A stretch of DNA of 64,000 nt from Gigaspora margarita (GCA_009809945.1 WTPW01000356.1:265882-329881); one strand, 5' to 3'. Shown: positions 12,876-24,287, counted from the stretch's first letter. Numbers and translations are program-made. The notes: generated from the sequence alone by a model not told the origin.

Positions 12876-13419
12876 GGTCACCTGTTAATATAAGGGTCAC
12901 CCGTTTATTAAATTAAACCAGTTCTTCAAAAATATGAACTGGTTGGTAATATTTTTGGATCGAATAATCAGTTACATGGTTATATGAGTTATAGTTTGGA
13001 ACCCTATGCAGGAGTATTATTTCAAATTTAGACCTAAATTAAGCTTAATTTGGCCAAAATTTGAAATCATGTTATTTTGCGACTATACAGTAGTGATTTT
13101 TATGAATATTTATAATTTAATTTATATACTGTTGGCCCTTCCCAAACTGGTATGCATAGTGGACAGGTTTTGTATCAGTTTCGGGAGATTATCAAATTTG
13201 AAAGCATTATAAATTATTAGATTTATATATCAGGTACCAACTTGGTAGATTAAGTTTTTATCAGATTTGACAGGTTATCGATTTTAACAGGATCAGTTTG
13301 GAGAGGGCTGACAGTATATCACACTTGAATTTAATATTTGATTTTTGCTTGAAGTTGTCATTGCTTGAAGTTACCAATTTAGATATACTAATCAAAATTA
13401 ATACTGAAATTATATCTTT

Positions 13420-14480
13420 TTTTTATTTATTCAGCAGTTTTGCCTCAACTTTATTAGATTTTAATATTATACTAGAAATATTAATATTACTTATAAGGTT
13501 AATTCTTTTAATACCTAAGTTACAAGTTTTAGCTCACTTAGCTCTTTGTGACCAAAGTCCAAATTACCCATGTGTGACTTGCTATAAGCAGAGATTTTCC
13601 TTCATAAAAATTTTTTTCTACAAATAAAGAAAACAAAAACATCACTAGAAGGACCCTAATGGCCTGTCAAGACTACTTATCTTTTCTTTAAAACTTCTTC
13701 TATTTAGGTTTGAGCAGAATAGTTTATTTTTTACTTTTATTTAAAAAACAAAATAAATGCCACGTCTATGAGAGAAAAAACAAAATTTAGGACAATAAAA
13801 TACTAAAAAAAAAACAAATAAAAGAAGAGATAAAGAAAAAAATATCCTAAACATAATTCAATCATAAATGAATGAAGATGAAAAAAGCAAAAAAAGAATA
13901 AAGTAATCTAATGATAAAAATTATATAATACTATGCAAAGAATCACCTCACCTAAGCATTGTATGTATAAAAAAAGAATGTTCTGGAATTTGGTTTCTAG
14001 TAATTGACTGACTTCTCTGTGCCACATTTTATTATGTGTCCATTTCTGTTTATCTACTGATTAGATTAGGAACAACAATGCTGATCTTTTGGAGAGGGTA
14101 TACTAAATTTCTACTTTTTGTTCAAAATTCTAGAAAAAAACTTCAAGCAAAAATATAGTAGCAGGTATATGGAAATTATATACTTGTCATCAAAAAACTT
14201 TAAAGAGAGTGTTGAAAATCTCATTTTTTTAGTTTACCACCTAGCTAGCTATATGGACCTTTGTTAATGAAAGAAAACTTCTACTAGAATTTCTTGTACC
14301 AAGGGTACCAACTACTAGTTATTTTGCACAACTAACGCTTCTGGATTGCATGCTAAATATATAAAGGAGTCTAATCTTTATAGAAACTAGTATTAATAGC
14401 TGCTTTGTCTTTTACTAAAAAATTTTTTGTTTTTCTTTTGTTCAGAAATTTGGACAAGTGATTGATGAAATAAGTTAAAA
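13420..14480 (+). repeat. Dispersed repeat R1, decayed copy 1
   Basis: Collinear with 21205-22270 in direct orientation. Shared phrases include GGAACAACAATGC, CCAAGGG, TTGCACAACT, ACGCTTCTGG and AATTTCTTGTACC, plus a purine-rich block with many GAAAAA runs. Nearly all differences I checked are C-to-T or G-to-A relative to copy 2. I recognise no protein in it. The element class is unknown. Confidence 0.7.
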
Positions 14481-14924
14481 TTATATCTTTTTGAACATGT
14501 TAGTTAGTATGTTTAGGAAATTGTAAAAATGATAGTGCAAAGAATAACTGTACTGGGTATTTTTCAAGATATAGATAGGGTCTATTCATTGAACTTTACT
14601 TGCATTCACTTATTTGCATGGGTAATATAAACTTCTAAAGAGAAAATAGCCAATCGGAAAGTGTACCTTTTGACTATTCTGGATCAGTCTGACAAAGAAT
14701 CTAAAACATGCTGCACTAATTAAAAATGATAGGAGTGAAGTTTTATTAGTCCGAAGCATAGCAAGAACTTTATATGGAGATGTAAATGTTATGGATTCTG
14801 CTCACGTGATGCACATATTAGCCAATCATCTATAGAGATCGTCACAGATCAGCCTAATGTTTATTCTTGGCTTCAGACACAAACGGTATCTGTTTTTCTA
14901 GTATATATAAGCACCAATCTAACT

Positions 14925-16388
14925 CTATCTCTTATATTGTAACACAGGCAAATTTGCCTGCATATTTTAAAAATTTTAATAAAATTTTAAATATTGATTT
15001 TAGCTATATTTTTTCTAAGTAAAAATATACTTTGAGTTTGTTTTAATAACTTGTGATAAATTTTTTTTAAAATAATTAGAAAACTTCAGTATAATTAATT
15101 GATAATCTGCCTGTCAACTGAAGAATAGGTGAAATGTGGCATGCTTCTATCTAAATTATTTTTTATTTCTAAGTTATGTAGAGCTCATTGAAACGCATCT
15201 AACAATGGTTAGATCATACAAATTGGCCCAGTGGATGGCGAGTTATCATCGAAAAATGATTGGCTGACTATATAAAAATCCATGATAGAGATTACATATA
15301 AAAATTACTATAGGCGAAATTTGGCGTGCTTCTATCTAAAACTTTTTTTCTTACTAAGTTAACAATACATGCCTACTAATTGAAAGTTGTAGATATTGTT
15401 GAGATGCATCTAACGGTAGTTAGCTCATCCAAATCAGCCCAGAGAATGGCAAGATATCATCGAAAAATGATTGGCTGACTATATAAAATCTCTATGTAAA
15501 CAATATTTGTTTACATATAGTCGACCAATCATTTTTCGATGATATCTCACTATCCACTGGGCCGATTTGGATGAGCTAACCACCATTAGATGTGTCTCAA
15601 TGATCTCTACAACTTTTAATTAGTGGTCATGTATTGTTAACTTAGTAAGAAAAAAGTTTTAGATGGAAGCACGCCACATTTTGCCTATAGTAATTTTCAT
15701 ATGTAATCTCCATCACAGATTTTTATATAGTTGGCCAATCGTTTTTCGATGATAACTAGCTATCCACTAGGCCGATTTGGATGATCTAACCACTGTTAGA
15801 TGCGTCTCAATGAGCTCTACGACTTTCAATTAGCGGACATGTATCATTAACTTAGTAAGAAAAAAACTTTAGATGGAGCACGCTACATTTCGCCTATTCT
15901 CTAGTTGATAGGCGGATTATCAATTAAAGTTTAAAGTTCTTGTATTAGCATTTTTACTATTAAAATTTTTCTTAGGTTTTCTTAAATTTTATATGTCCCC
16001 ATATATAAAACAAAACTTTTACTACTAATACAAGTTTTAATTTTTACAAATAAATCATTTAAGTTGCAATAATAAAAGTTGGTATCCTTTATATAAACTA
16101 CAATATTGTCTTAAGAACTATAGTTTAAAACTAAAACAAATTAAGATTGCAGAAAAATTGTAACAAAATTTTTTAAAAAATTTTTTCCTATTTTTAGCTT
16201 ATATATAACTTAAATTTTTTTTCTTATAATATAAAAACTAATTTTACAAAAAAGTAATCCTTATTTTTAAATATAATTGTATAAAGTTTTATTTAATTAT
16301 CTTGGTATTTTAAAAAAGTAAATTAGAGCAAAAAAAGTGCAAAAACATAGACAAATTTGTCTGTGTCCTACAACAATCTAAGAGATAG
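14925..16388. mobile_element. Element C copy A (CTATCYCTTAKATTGTA ends), split by a palindromic element
   Basis: The left end CTATCTCTTATATTGTAAC is followed by ACAGGCAAATTTGCCTGCAT. The right end carries the inverted match (GACAAATTTGTCTGTGTCC, then CAATCTAAGAGATAG). Two further copies lie at 33242-34565. Relative to those, copy A contains an extra block (15097-15925). It is non-coding and about 630 bp without the insert. The internal palindrome CAGGCAAATTTGCCTG is notable. No convincing target duplication here. Confidence 0.8.
15097..15925. mobile_element. Palindromic element L, copy 1, inserted in element C
   Basis: Starts AATTGATAATCTGCCTGTCA and ends with the inverted match (TAGGCGGATTATCAATT). 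Each arm holds two tandem units that contain GTTGTAGAGCTC..GAGACGCATCTAAC-like phrases, CCAAATCGGCCCAGTGGATG-like phrases and CATCGAAAAATGATTGG. The related copy at 33884-33900 (AGTATAATCAAAGTTTAAA) is an empty site for the same position. Non-coding. Confidence 0.85.
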
Positions 16389-16440
16389 CCTCTAACCTTA
16401 AGGCTCTATCTAACTTTAACCAGGTTTATGAAAAGACATA

Positions 16441-16560
16441 GTCTAATCAAAAAATAGTATTGTCTAATTGCCTAATTGTCTAATTGTCTAATGGTCTAAT
16501 TGTCTAATGTCTATTTGAATTGGTTGAGAATAGACATGTCTATTTAAATAAAACTTCATT
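16441..16560. repeat. GTCTAATT short tandem repeat
   Basis: The phrase TGTCTAAT recurs about six times within 16458-16511, followed by variants of AGACATGTCTATTT. Related GTCTATT repeats lie at 22897-22975 near the opposite end of the proposed outer element. Confidence 0.7.
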
Positions 16561-17453
16561 AGTCAAGATGTTTATTGGTCTATTAATCCAATCGATTTAT
16601 AATTTCAGATCATTACAAAGTCATTTTATGTAGAGTTATATAGAATTTTTTATGTAGAGTTATGTAAAATTTTTATGTAGCTTTATAAACCCAATGTAGA
16701 TTTTATATAGTTATTTATATAAATATATATATATAAATCCAAAAAAATTACAACTTGGATATTAAAGCTAAAAATAGGGTTTAAAGCTTAAACTGGGGTT
16801 TGTGGAGTGTTTTCTGGCCTGCCAAACATTTTTATTTAGTATATTGAACACAGATTACCCTAGTTATTTTTGAGAAATAGTCAAAGTAAATTAATTTGTT
16901 TTTATATATAAATATTATATTTAGTCATACATAAAAATCTAACTATGTGGGGTGTGGCGACATAGCAAAGTTGGATTGTTGTCATCTCCAAGTGACAGGT
17001 GCAGAGTTCGAGACATTTTTCAAAAATTGCATTTGTGTTATGGTAACTAATTTGCGGCCTAACTAATTGGATCTTTGATCAGTAACTCAGGTGATACCAA
17101 GTTATTGGAGCTAACTGACTTGTGTAATGTTATATAAGAGAAAAGAAGGTGCATAAACCCTGGAATTAGCAGAGGAACCTGCTTGGCAAGACCCGAGTGG
17201 AAAAGTACCTGACTTTTGATAGTGCTAGAGAAAAAGAAACTTGAACAGGGACTAACTGGAATAGGGTTCCTACAAACCTGGATCAAATCAAACTTTAGGC
17301 CAAGTTTAAGTTTGATTTGATTTCAAATTAAACCCAAACTCAAACTGGCATTAAAAAAAATATTTGAGTTTGTTTTGAAGCAAACTTTTTAATTAAATTT
17401 GAGTTTGATTTGGGTTTGAGTTTGAAGTTTGCAAACTAGTTTGAGTTTGAATA

Positions 17454-17999
17454 CTGTATATTGCCAAAAATAACTACCTCCAAAATAAACTACCCTCTCT
17501 CTTTTGGTCAAGAAATACAAAAACGTCTTTGACCCAAAAATAAGCTAACATGATCAATAAAACTTTCTATATAGTAAAGTCCAAATTTTACTAAGCAAAT
17601 CAATTAAAGTCGCTTAAGTAAACTTATTCAGCAGATCAAAATACGTATACCCTAAAATTTACAATGAAATTGAAGAAATTATTATTAATTGGAATTTAAT
17701 ATTTACTTTCAATGAAGAGATTAAATTTTTATTACAAAATATATTCGTTGAACATAAAAATTAAAAGTCAAATAATAAAAAGTACTCATATTTTGATGAA
17801 CTTTCAGAATAGATGTAGTTTGGTCTTCCAAATAAGTTTACTTAAGTGCAAATAATGGATCTATATAGTAAAATTTAGACTTAACTATGTAGCTACTAGT
17901 GGCGATTGACCAAAAATTGATTTTATTCAAAAATAAGCAACCCCAGATTTTTTGCATCCAAAATCGTCAAAAAAGTAGCTTATTTTCAAAAGCATACAG
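17454..17999. mobile_element. Tc1/mariner-type MITE, copy 1
   Basis: Flanked by TA on both sides. Left end CTGTATATTGCCAAAAAT, right end inverted (TTATTTTCAAAAGCATACAG). Contains CTTAAGTAAACTTATTCAGC. Non-coding. Copy 2 starts 12 bp downstream, and a shorter relative lies at 41120-41434. Confidence 0.8.
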
Positions 18000-18010
18000 T
18001 AATATAAATA

Positions 18011-18555
18011 CTGTATATTGCCAAAAAATAAGCCACTTCCAAAAATAAACTACCCTTCTATTGGTCAAAAATCTCAAAAATATCTTTGACATGAAAATAA
18101 GCTATCCACGATCGATGAAAGTTGCTATATAGTAAAGTCCAAACTTTACTAAGTAAATAGATTAAAGTCGCTTAAGTAAACATATTTAAAAGATCAAAAT
18201 ACGTATTCTCTGAAATTTACAACAAAATTGGAGAACTTTTTATTAATTGGTTTTTAATTTTTACTTTCAACGAAGAGATTAAAATTTTATTAACAAAATA
18301 TATTCGTTGAACGTAAAAATAAAAAGTCAAATAATAAAAAGTATTCATATTTTGATAAAACTTTCAGCATATGTGTAGTTGAGTCTTCCAAACAAGTCTA
18401 CTTAAGCGCTAATAATTAATTTATATGGTAAAATTTAGACTTTACTATGTAACAACTATTGGCGACTGACCAAAAATTGATTATATCTGAAAATATCCCA
18501 GATTTTTAGTGTCCAAATCATCCAAAAAAGGTAGCTTATTATCGGAAACATATGG
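18011..18555. mobile_element. Tc1/mariner-type MITE, copy 2
   Basis: Starts CTGTATATTGCCAAAAAAT and ends ATAAT..AACATATGG-like inverted sequence; TA on both sides. Collinear with copy 1 over its whole length, same orientation. Confidence 0.8.
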
Positions 18556-19844
18556 TATATTTTTATATTTTAAACAAGTTTACTTAAATATAAAGTAAGA
18601 ATTAAGAAACTTGTTTAAAATTTAAAAATATATTTATATTATTCAAACTCAAACTAGTTTGCAAACTTCAAATCAAATTCAAATCAAACTTTGAATGAAA
18701 TTTGGGGTTGGTTTGAGTTTGATTATTTTTTATTTGAGTTTGGTTTGTTTTCAAACTTTATAAAATTTATAGTTTGAGTTTGGTTTGATTTGGGGTTTGA
18801 TCAAACTCAAATCAAACCTGGATCAAACTTCGGAACCCTAGACTAGAAGCAGATCCACAACAAAAAGGGTTGGAGAACCCTACCAACTAGACCACCAGAG
18901 TCATACCAGAGGAAAAGATATGTGTTTCAGAAGCATGTACCAAGGGAAGGATAACCAATTGTATTCTAATGCCAGGCTGACCAACCCTTCTAGATCTTAG
19001 AATTTGGAGTAGAAATGTGACTGGAGAAAAGAAGCTAGTCAAGAGACTGACCGGGCGCTGGGGTTGGGAGCTTCACAAGGACAGAAGTAGGTAACTGAAG
19101 CAGTTAGAGTAACTCTCTAACTGCAAGTGCTTCACCTCAGTAGATGCATAAGTTACTAAAGTATAGGTGATACCTGTGTGGTACAGGAACTGCTTTACCA
19201 AGTGTTCCATGAGGATAAAGTAGTCCTAAAGGGACTCCATTAAGTATCTGGGACTAACCTTGACTGACTAATATATCAGAGGGCTACAGGTTGGATTGTT
19301 AGAAGGAGCAGGAAACAGAGGGTTTAAATAGGTAACCCCTAGCTAAGTTGCAGGCAGACTACTGAAATTAGATAACCAAAAGTTGTACATGTGACTAGTT
19401 GTACTCTTATCCATGTAACAAATGTCAGGGAGCCCCTGGAGGTACCTGTGATCTGATAACTTGAATAAACATACCTTTCCCATAGCAGAAGTTTTGACTT
19501 AAAAAAAAATCTAACTATATAAGTCTACATTGGGTTTGTAAATCTAAATAAAAATTTTATATAACATTTATATAACTTGATAGAGCTATATAGATTTTAT
19601 AAAAATAACTTTGTGATGATTATGTAAGAAAAATATTATAATCAACACTAATAATTCTTAATACTAAAAACTTTACTGCTAAGAATAGCTCTTGTATTAG
19701 GTTTGGAATTATTTAACAATCTAAGAAGTCAAATATTAATATAGCAGGATTAGTAATTAATTAAAATAAAGCATATAATATAGTTTACAAGAAGTATAAA
19801 AAAGTTCAAGAGGAATAGCTTAAATGATATAATTGTATTTAATA

Positions 19845-20649
19845 CAGTGGGGTACCATATTATTGTGAACACTTTTTAAAAATTTGTGTAGAGTTAAATA
19901 AGTAAGATATGAAGCTATTAATTAAGCAAATCTATATCTTCAATATAAAAAAAAGGTTATAAAATTCTATGCAATAGTTTTTAAGATAATTAAGTTTAAG
20001 TAAAATTTTGATTTTTAAATAAGTGCTAAAACCTAGATTTTTTAATATAGATTTAATATAAATCTGGTCACTAATTTTAGTATATATAAAACTTTATTTT
20101 TTAGCAAGTAACTAAGATTAATTATAAATTAAAATTTTATTTGGCATAACAAATTATATACATTTTTAAAATTTTTAAAATTTTTTAAAAAATATTTATT
20201 AAATTACTAAAGATAGTAATAATTACTATATTTAAAAATTTATTAATTTTAAATTTAATAATTTAACTTTTATATTTTTAGCAATATTTAATTTAATATT
20301 TTTTAGAAATTGCTAAAAATTTAGAATTATACACAATTTGTTATGCTGAACAAATTTTAATTAATAATTATATTTAATTTACTTAATAAAAAATTAACTT
20401 TTAATATATAGAAATTATATTACCGGTAACCAATTTTTTAATATTACTATTTTCATACTTGTATAACATTATACAAAATTATATAGTCTTAATTATCTTA
20501 AAAAGTATTGCATAGAATTTTATAAACTTTTTTTTATTTATAAGATATAGATTTACTTAATCTATAGTATGATTTATAGCTTTATATCTTACTTAATTAA
20601 CTCTATACAAATTTTTAAAAAGTGTTCACAATAATATGGTACCCCACTG
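19845..20649. mobile_element. Tc1/mariner-type palindromic MITE
   Basis: Left end CAGTGGGGTACCATATTATT and right end AATAATATGGTACCCCACTG are perfect inverted copies, with TA on each side. The inverted arms extend for about 190 bp (for example ATTTGTGTAGAGTTAA against TTAACTCTATACAAAT). The interior is AT-rich and non-coding. Confidence 0.92.
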
Positions 20650-21204
20650 TATAAAAGAAAATTGGAAGGTCTGTTTGTTTCAAATATGGCAGCATCACAT
20701 TATATTGTAGAAACTTAAAAATAAGAAATATTATAAAAAGTGAAAAAGATGGAATTTATTAGAAATTAAGCAAATAAAATAGTAAAAAAGTTGTAACTGT
20801 GGAAATATTGATTTATCAACTAATAATGAAGTTTCAGTTAATAAAAATTAGTTGAAATTTTGATTGTTTTTTTTTTTATTTCATGTTATGATAAAATATT
20901 TATAGAAGTTTTTTTAAAATTTTTTTAAAAAAATTATTTTGTTATTTTATATATTTCTCGCTTATATAATTAATAAAGAGCTTATTTAGAATGTATAGTA
21001 TCATTTAGATAAAATTAAATAATGTGCAAGAATTATAATATAATATTAGCATCACATATATACTGTTAATTGTAGTTATGTTTATTGCTTTAATAATTAA
21101 ATAAAACAATTAATACTTGTACAGTCTTTATCAATTCTAAATTGTTTATTAAATATTAGCTGTTTTATTTCAACAATAAACAATTATATATATATATTTT
21201 TTTG
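20650..21204. other. AT-rich spacer, no gene seen
   Basis: Low-complexity AT-rich sequence; nothing supportable. Confidence 0.4.
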
Positions 21205-22270
21205 AACCTTGAGTAGCACTTGCGCCAGCTTTATTAGTTTAACCAAAATTAATACAAATTGCCAAAAATCAAAGAATATCAACCAGCAAACTAAATACTA
21301 TGGCTGTGCGGAACCCGATCTTTTTACAAAGACCCAAGTCTGGCTACCGCACTGATGTTTGTCTACTAAGAATTAGTTTAAGTTATTGACCTTATACTTC
21401 TCCAAAGTTATAATGAGGCTCTCAGCTTCCTCTTCATATTCTAATCCTTTAAAAAACTTCATCTCTGAGCTACTCATAATGATGAAGAAAAAGAAAGAAT
21501 ATATAAAAAAAGGGGAAATATACAACTAAATGAATCCAACAAACAAACCCAAAAATAGAAACAACTAAGAAAAACAAACAAAAGAAAAGAACAAAGAAAA
21601 AGTCATGAAAAAATAGAAAATGAAAGTGCTAATACGTCTAAATACTAAACAATAAAAATTATATAACACTACATAAATATCTATTTATGAATATGTTATA
21701 TGTACAAAAAGAAAAGAAAAAAATCTAGAATTCAATTAAACCTGACCGGCCTACAACTTTGCGTTACCATCTCATCACACGTCATTCCTGTTTACCACCT
21801 TGCATGCCTTCTTCCCGATTAGGATAGGAACAACAATGCCAATTTTTTGAAGGGGGTACACCAGATTTTCCACTTTTTTGCCAAAATTCTAGTCAAAAAA
21901 AAGCTCAGCGAGAATATGGTAGAAGGGGTTCATAAATTCTCTCTTGGACTAAGGGAGTGTATAGTTAGAAAAACTCATTTTTTTGTTGTTCCTCACTGTT
22001 TCACCACAGTAGCCTTCGTCGACAAAGAAGCTCTTGCTCTCCACCAGAATTTCTTGTACCAAGGGCGCTCTGCCAGTTATCTTGCACAACTGACGCTTCT
22101 GGCTTGCGTGCCAAATATACAAAGGAGTCCCTGAGGAAAAGCAGTTAACCTTTATAAAACTGCCTACTGTGTTATCCTACTATACTAAAAGTACAGGCAA
22201 CGCTCCAATAAAAAACTTTTTGTTTTTCTTTCATCAGAAAATATGGTCCAGATGATCATCAGAAAGAGTT
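21205..22270 (+). repeat. Dispersed repeat R1, better-preserved copy 2
   Basis: GC-richer partner of 13420-14480. The open frame at 21847-22134 has no recognisable domain. It holds CAAGGGCGCTCTGCCAG and GACGCTTCTGGCTTGCGTGC where copy 1 has T or A at many C or G positions. Class unknown. Confidence 0.65.
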
Positions 22271-23075
22271 GCCGAAATTTGATAAACAATTATATAATAA
22301 TTTGCTTATCTTGCTAATGACAAAGATAATGTATATCGATATTATTATTTTAGTTTGCACTTTGAATAGATTGATATTTTAGATTCAATAGTTGTTACTT
22401 TAGACAAGCTAGACATTTTTAAAATGTTTATTATAAATGAACAAGTTAAAGGTTCATCTGATTCACAATGATTTGACTTTTTGTTTATATTTTAAAAATT
22501 CATTATTATTTATATTAAAAAATACTTTTATAAATTTTACTACAATTTTTGATTAAATTTTCAATGCAGTTTCAACAAATATTTAAAGCTTGGTTGTTTG
22601 GAATTATAACTTAAAATTTTTTAGTCTAGTTTTAGATTCTTGTTCATATCAAACTTTTTTTTATTAACATCTGTTTATATAAGATATTTATTATTATAGC
22701 TTATATTTGGAACTCTTATATTTGTTATTAAGATCTGTTGATTGACAAGAACAATTTTATATAAATTTTCATATAGACCAAATACTTCAAACATACTGGA
22801 TATATATTCAAGCAAAATCTTAATTTTGAATGTGTTACCATTGGTGTATTATTCAGGATACATTACAAAAATAAACCATTATTACTATATAATTTGTCTA
22901 TTGCCTAATGATTCAATTAGATACCCATTGGACCAATAGACTGTCTATTGTGTCTATTTACTTGTCTATTGTCTATTCACAACCCTGCCTTAACCTTTTA
23001 TATCACGCACTTAATTTATTTACTAAATTAGATTCCTTTTTTTGGATTTTCTGCACAAATAAATTGTACCTGGAT
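22271..23075. other. Mostly unassigned AT-rich sequence
   Basis: Contains the GTCTATT repeats (22897-22975) and the proposed right end of the outer hAT-like element at 22987. No gene seen. Confidence 0.4.
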
Positions 23076-23198
23076 TAGAGATGAGCAAGGTACTTTACTT
23101 ATTACGTAAAAGTTGAATCACAATATGTGACAATTTACTTAAATATATATTTATAACTAATAACATACTAAGGAATGATTTGACTTTGCCCATCTCTA
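23076..23198. mobile_element. Small hAT MITE (123 bp)
   Basis: Ends TAGAGATGAGCAA and TTTGCCCATCTCTA are inverted. Flanks ACCTGGAT (23068-23075) and ACCCAGAT (23199-23206) agree at 6 of 8, both differences being transitions. Confidence 0.75.
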
Positions 23199-23267
23199 AC
23201 CCAGATATAAATCAAATTTAAGCTTACAGTGTAGATCTCGTAGAGGGATCTATCACATAGCACTTCA

Positions 23268-23400
23268 TGGTACTTTTGCTACTTTATTACCTTTCTTTAG
23301 TTTGTTACCTTGTGATAGTTTGCTACCTTCACCAGTTTTGCCACCTTTCACCAGTTTCGCACCTTTCGTTGGTTTTGCCACCTTACACCAGCTTTGCCAT
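23268..23400. repeat. 23-25-bp minisatellite, CACCAGTTTTGCCACCTTT
   Basis: Five to six units resembling CACCAGTTTTGCCACCTTT, some with TTCGCACC. The translation across it is not a protein I recognise. Confidence 0.75.
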
Positions 23401-23601
23401 TTCGGTTTTAAAATTTTTTTTGGTGAAAGTCAAAACTAGGTTTCACCTTTCGCCAATGTCAAAACCTCTAGGCTTCGCCTAACAACTGTAACTGTAATTA
23501 CTGGAATAATGAGTAAGCTCTGTTATAGTAACTAATGATAGAAATCATGATAATTCTGATGCAAACTAACTCATTATTATCACATACGGTAGACACCATA
23601 T

Positions 23602-23865
23602 TTATAGTTGGGGGTGAAATTCATTTTCAATTTTTTTAATTTCAACAATAATTTCAACAATAATTTCAACATTTTTAATATATCTATAAATTAAGTCTAA
23701 AACAATTATTGTATTTGATTTAACTTAGTTTTAATTAATTTTTGGCATAATTTAAATTAATTTTTAATATTGAAAAACTAATTTCACCAATTTTACCATC
23801 AACTAATTTCAACAATTTCAACAAAAACTTCTTATTAAGAAGAGTAATTTCACCCCCATCTATAA
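23602..23865. mobile_element. TA-flanked MITE with GGGGGTGAAATT ends, only in copy A
   Basis: Left end near TATAGTTGGGGGTGAAATT, right end inverted (AATTTCACCCCCATCTATA). The matching place in copy B (about 58072) reads directly from one flank to the other. The interior is rich in ATTTCAACAA. Confidence 0.75.
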
Positions 23866-24287
23866 CCATATTGCAATAGTGATAGATAAAATGATCTAAT
23901 ATAAAATGCATTGTAATGAGAGACAATATAGAATAGTTGATTAGAAGTAAAATAAATTAAGCAAAAGATAAGGCGAGTTAGCTCACATAATTTTAAGAAT
24001 AAAACTTGAATAATAAATTTATACACAACCTGAGGAGTATAAAAATCTCGTCCAAAAAAAATTGTACCAATATAATACTACTATTAACAAATAAAATATG
24101 TATAGACTATAAATAAACACCAAACAATTTCTCAGCATCATTAATGCAAAGTTCTACGAAATAACTCGTGGACGTTATTTTTGAAAATCGAATACTTTAA
24201 TAATTAATTTATGTGGTATCAAATTAGTGCCATTTACGTTCCGAATTAACGCGCAGTAGCATATCATTGTTGTAATAATGGATTTTT

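Larger units (their letters stand above)
11483..12905. repeat. About 20-bp minisatellite (GGGTCACCCGTTAAYAYAC), split by two MITEs
   Basis: Units such as GGGTCACCCGTTAACACAC and GGGTCACCTGTTGATATAC run through 11483-11569, 12040-12278 and 12876-12905. The blocks are separated by the two insertions described next. Removing those would join the array into one run of about 17-20 units near the right end of the hAT element. The core is the same GGGTCACCC as in the 45-bp minisatellite at the other end, but the linkers differ. Confidence 0.85.
7244..13006 (-). mobile_element. hAT-type DNA transposon, degenerate, with nested insertions
   Basis: Both ends carry TAGGGTTCCAAAC (inverted at 12994-13006). 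Between them lie a decayed hAT transposase on the minus strand and subterminal arrays rich in GGGTCACCC/GGGTGACCC, the kind of repeated motif a hAT transposase binds. Two smaller hAT MITEs are inserted in the right array, and a 138-bp gap lies in the second. The flanking 8-mers (ACTGTAAT and TGCAGGAG) do not match, so the target duplication is lost or one end is recombined. The outer boundaries are therefore less certain than the hAT identity. Confidence 0.7.
17262..18840. mobile_element. hAT MITE with GTTTGA subterminal repeats
   Basis: Ends TAGGGTTCC and GGAACCCTA; flanking 8-mers AACTGGAA and GACTAGAA agree at 6 of 8. Both arms (17262-17455 and 18636-18840) are packed with TTTGAGTTTGATTTG-like repeats and are inverted relative to each other. 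Two Tc1/mariner-type MITEs sit in the loop. The end sequence matches that of the large hAT element at 7244-13006, so that family could have supplied the transposase. Confidence 0.85.
16947..19504 (+). mobile_element. tRNA-headed SINE-like retroposon, split by a hAT MITE
   Basis: The 5' end looks like a tRNA: A-box TAGCAAAGTTGG at 16963-16974 and B-box GTTCGAGAC at 17006-17014, about 43 bp apart, as RNA polymerase III promoters require. The 3' end is an A-run starting near 19500. The element is flanked by AAAAATCTAACTAT at 16933-16946 and 19505-19518, a 14-bp duplication as left by LINE-driven insertion. After removal of the hAT insertion (17262-18840) the element is about 980 bp, long for a SINE. 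It is visibly GC-richer than the surroundings and has no open frame of note. Inferred: a non-autonomous retroposon mobilised by a LINE. Confidence 0.75.
16609..19621. mobile_element. Terminal-inverted-repeat element split by a SINE-like retroposon
   Basis: The left arm (about 16609-16720) contains ATCATTACAAAGTCATTTT and ACCCAATGTAGATTTTATAT. The right arm (about 19518-19621) is its inverted copy, containing CTACATTGGGTTTGTAAA and AATAACTTTGTGATGAT. Arms are about 105 bp. All sequence between the arms beyond a short original loop is later insertions. Non-coding. Confidence 0.75.
16421..22987. mobile_element. Possible outer hAT-like element with CAGGKTTRTGAA ends
   Basis: The left end CAGGTTTATGAAAAGACATAG resembles the inverted right end CAGGGTTGTGAATAGACAATAG. 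Both ends are followed by repeats of GTCTAATT or GTCTATT (16433-16560 and 22905-22975), a subterminal-repeat layout typical of hAT. The flanks ACTTTAAC and CCTTAACC are similar only with a one-base shift. Everything from the 16.6-19.6 kb nest to repeat R1 copy 2 would be inside. Plausible but unproven. Confidence 0.4.

Noticed and set aside
16948-17020. Functional tRNA gene
   Set aside because: A- and B-boxes are present but a cloverleaf with a sound acceptor stem could not be built, and it heads a retroposon with a target duplication.
21847-22134. 95-residue open frame in repeat R1
   Set aside because: No domain recognised; the related copy at 13420-14480 does not keep the frame.
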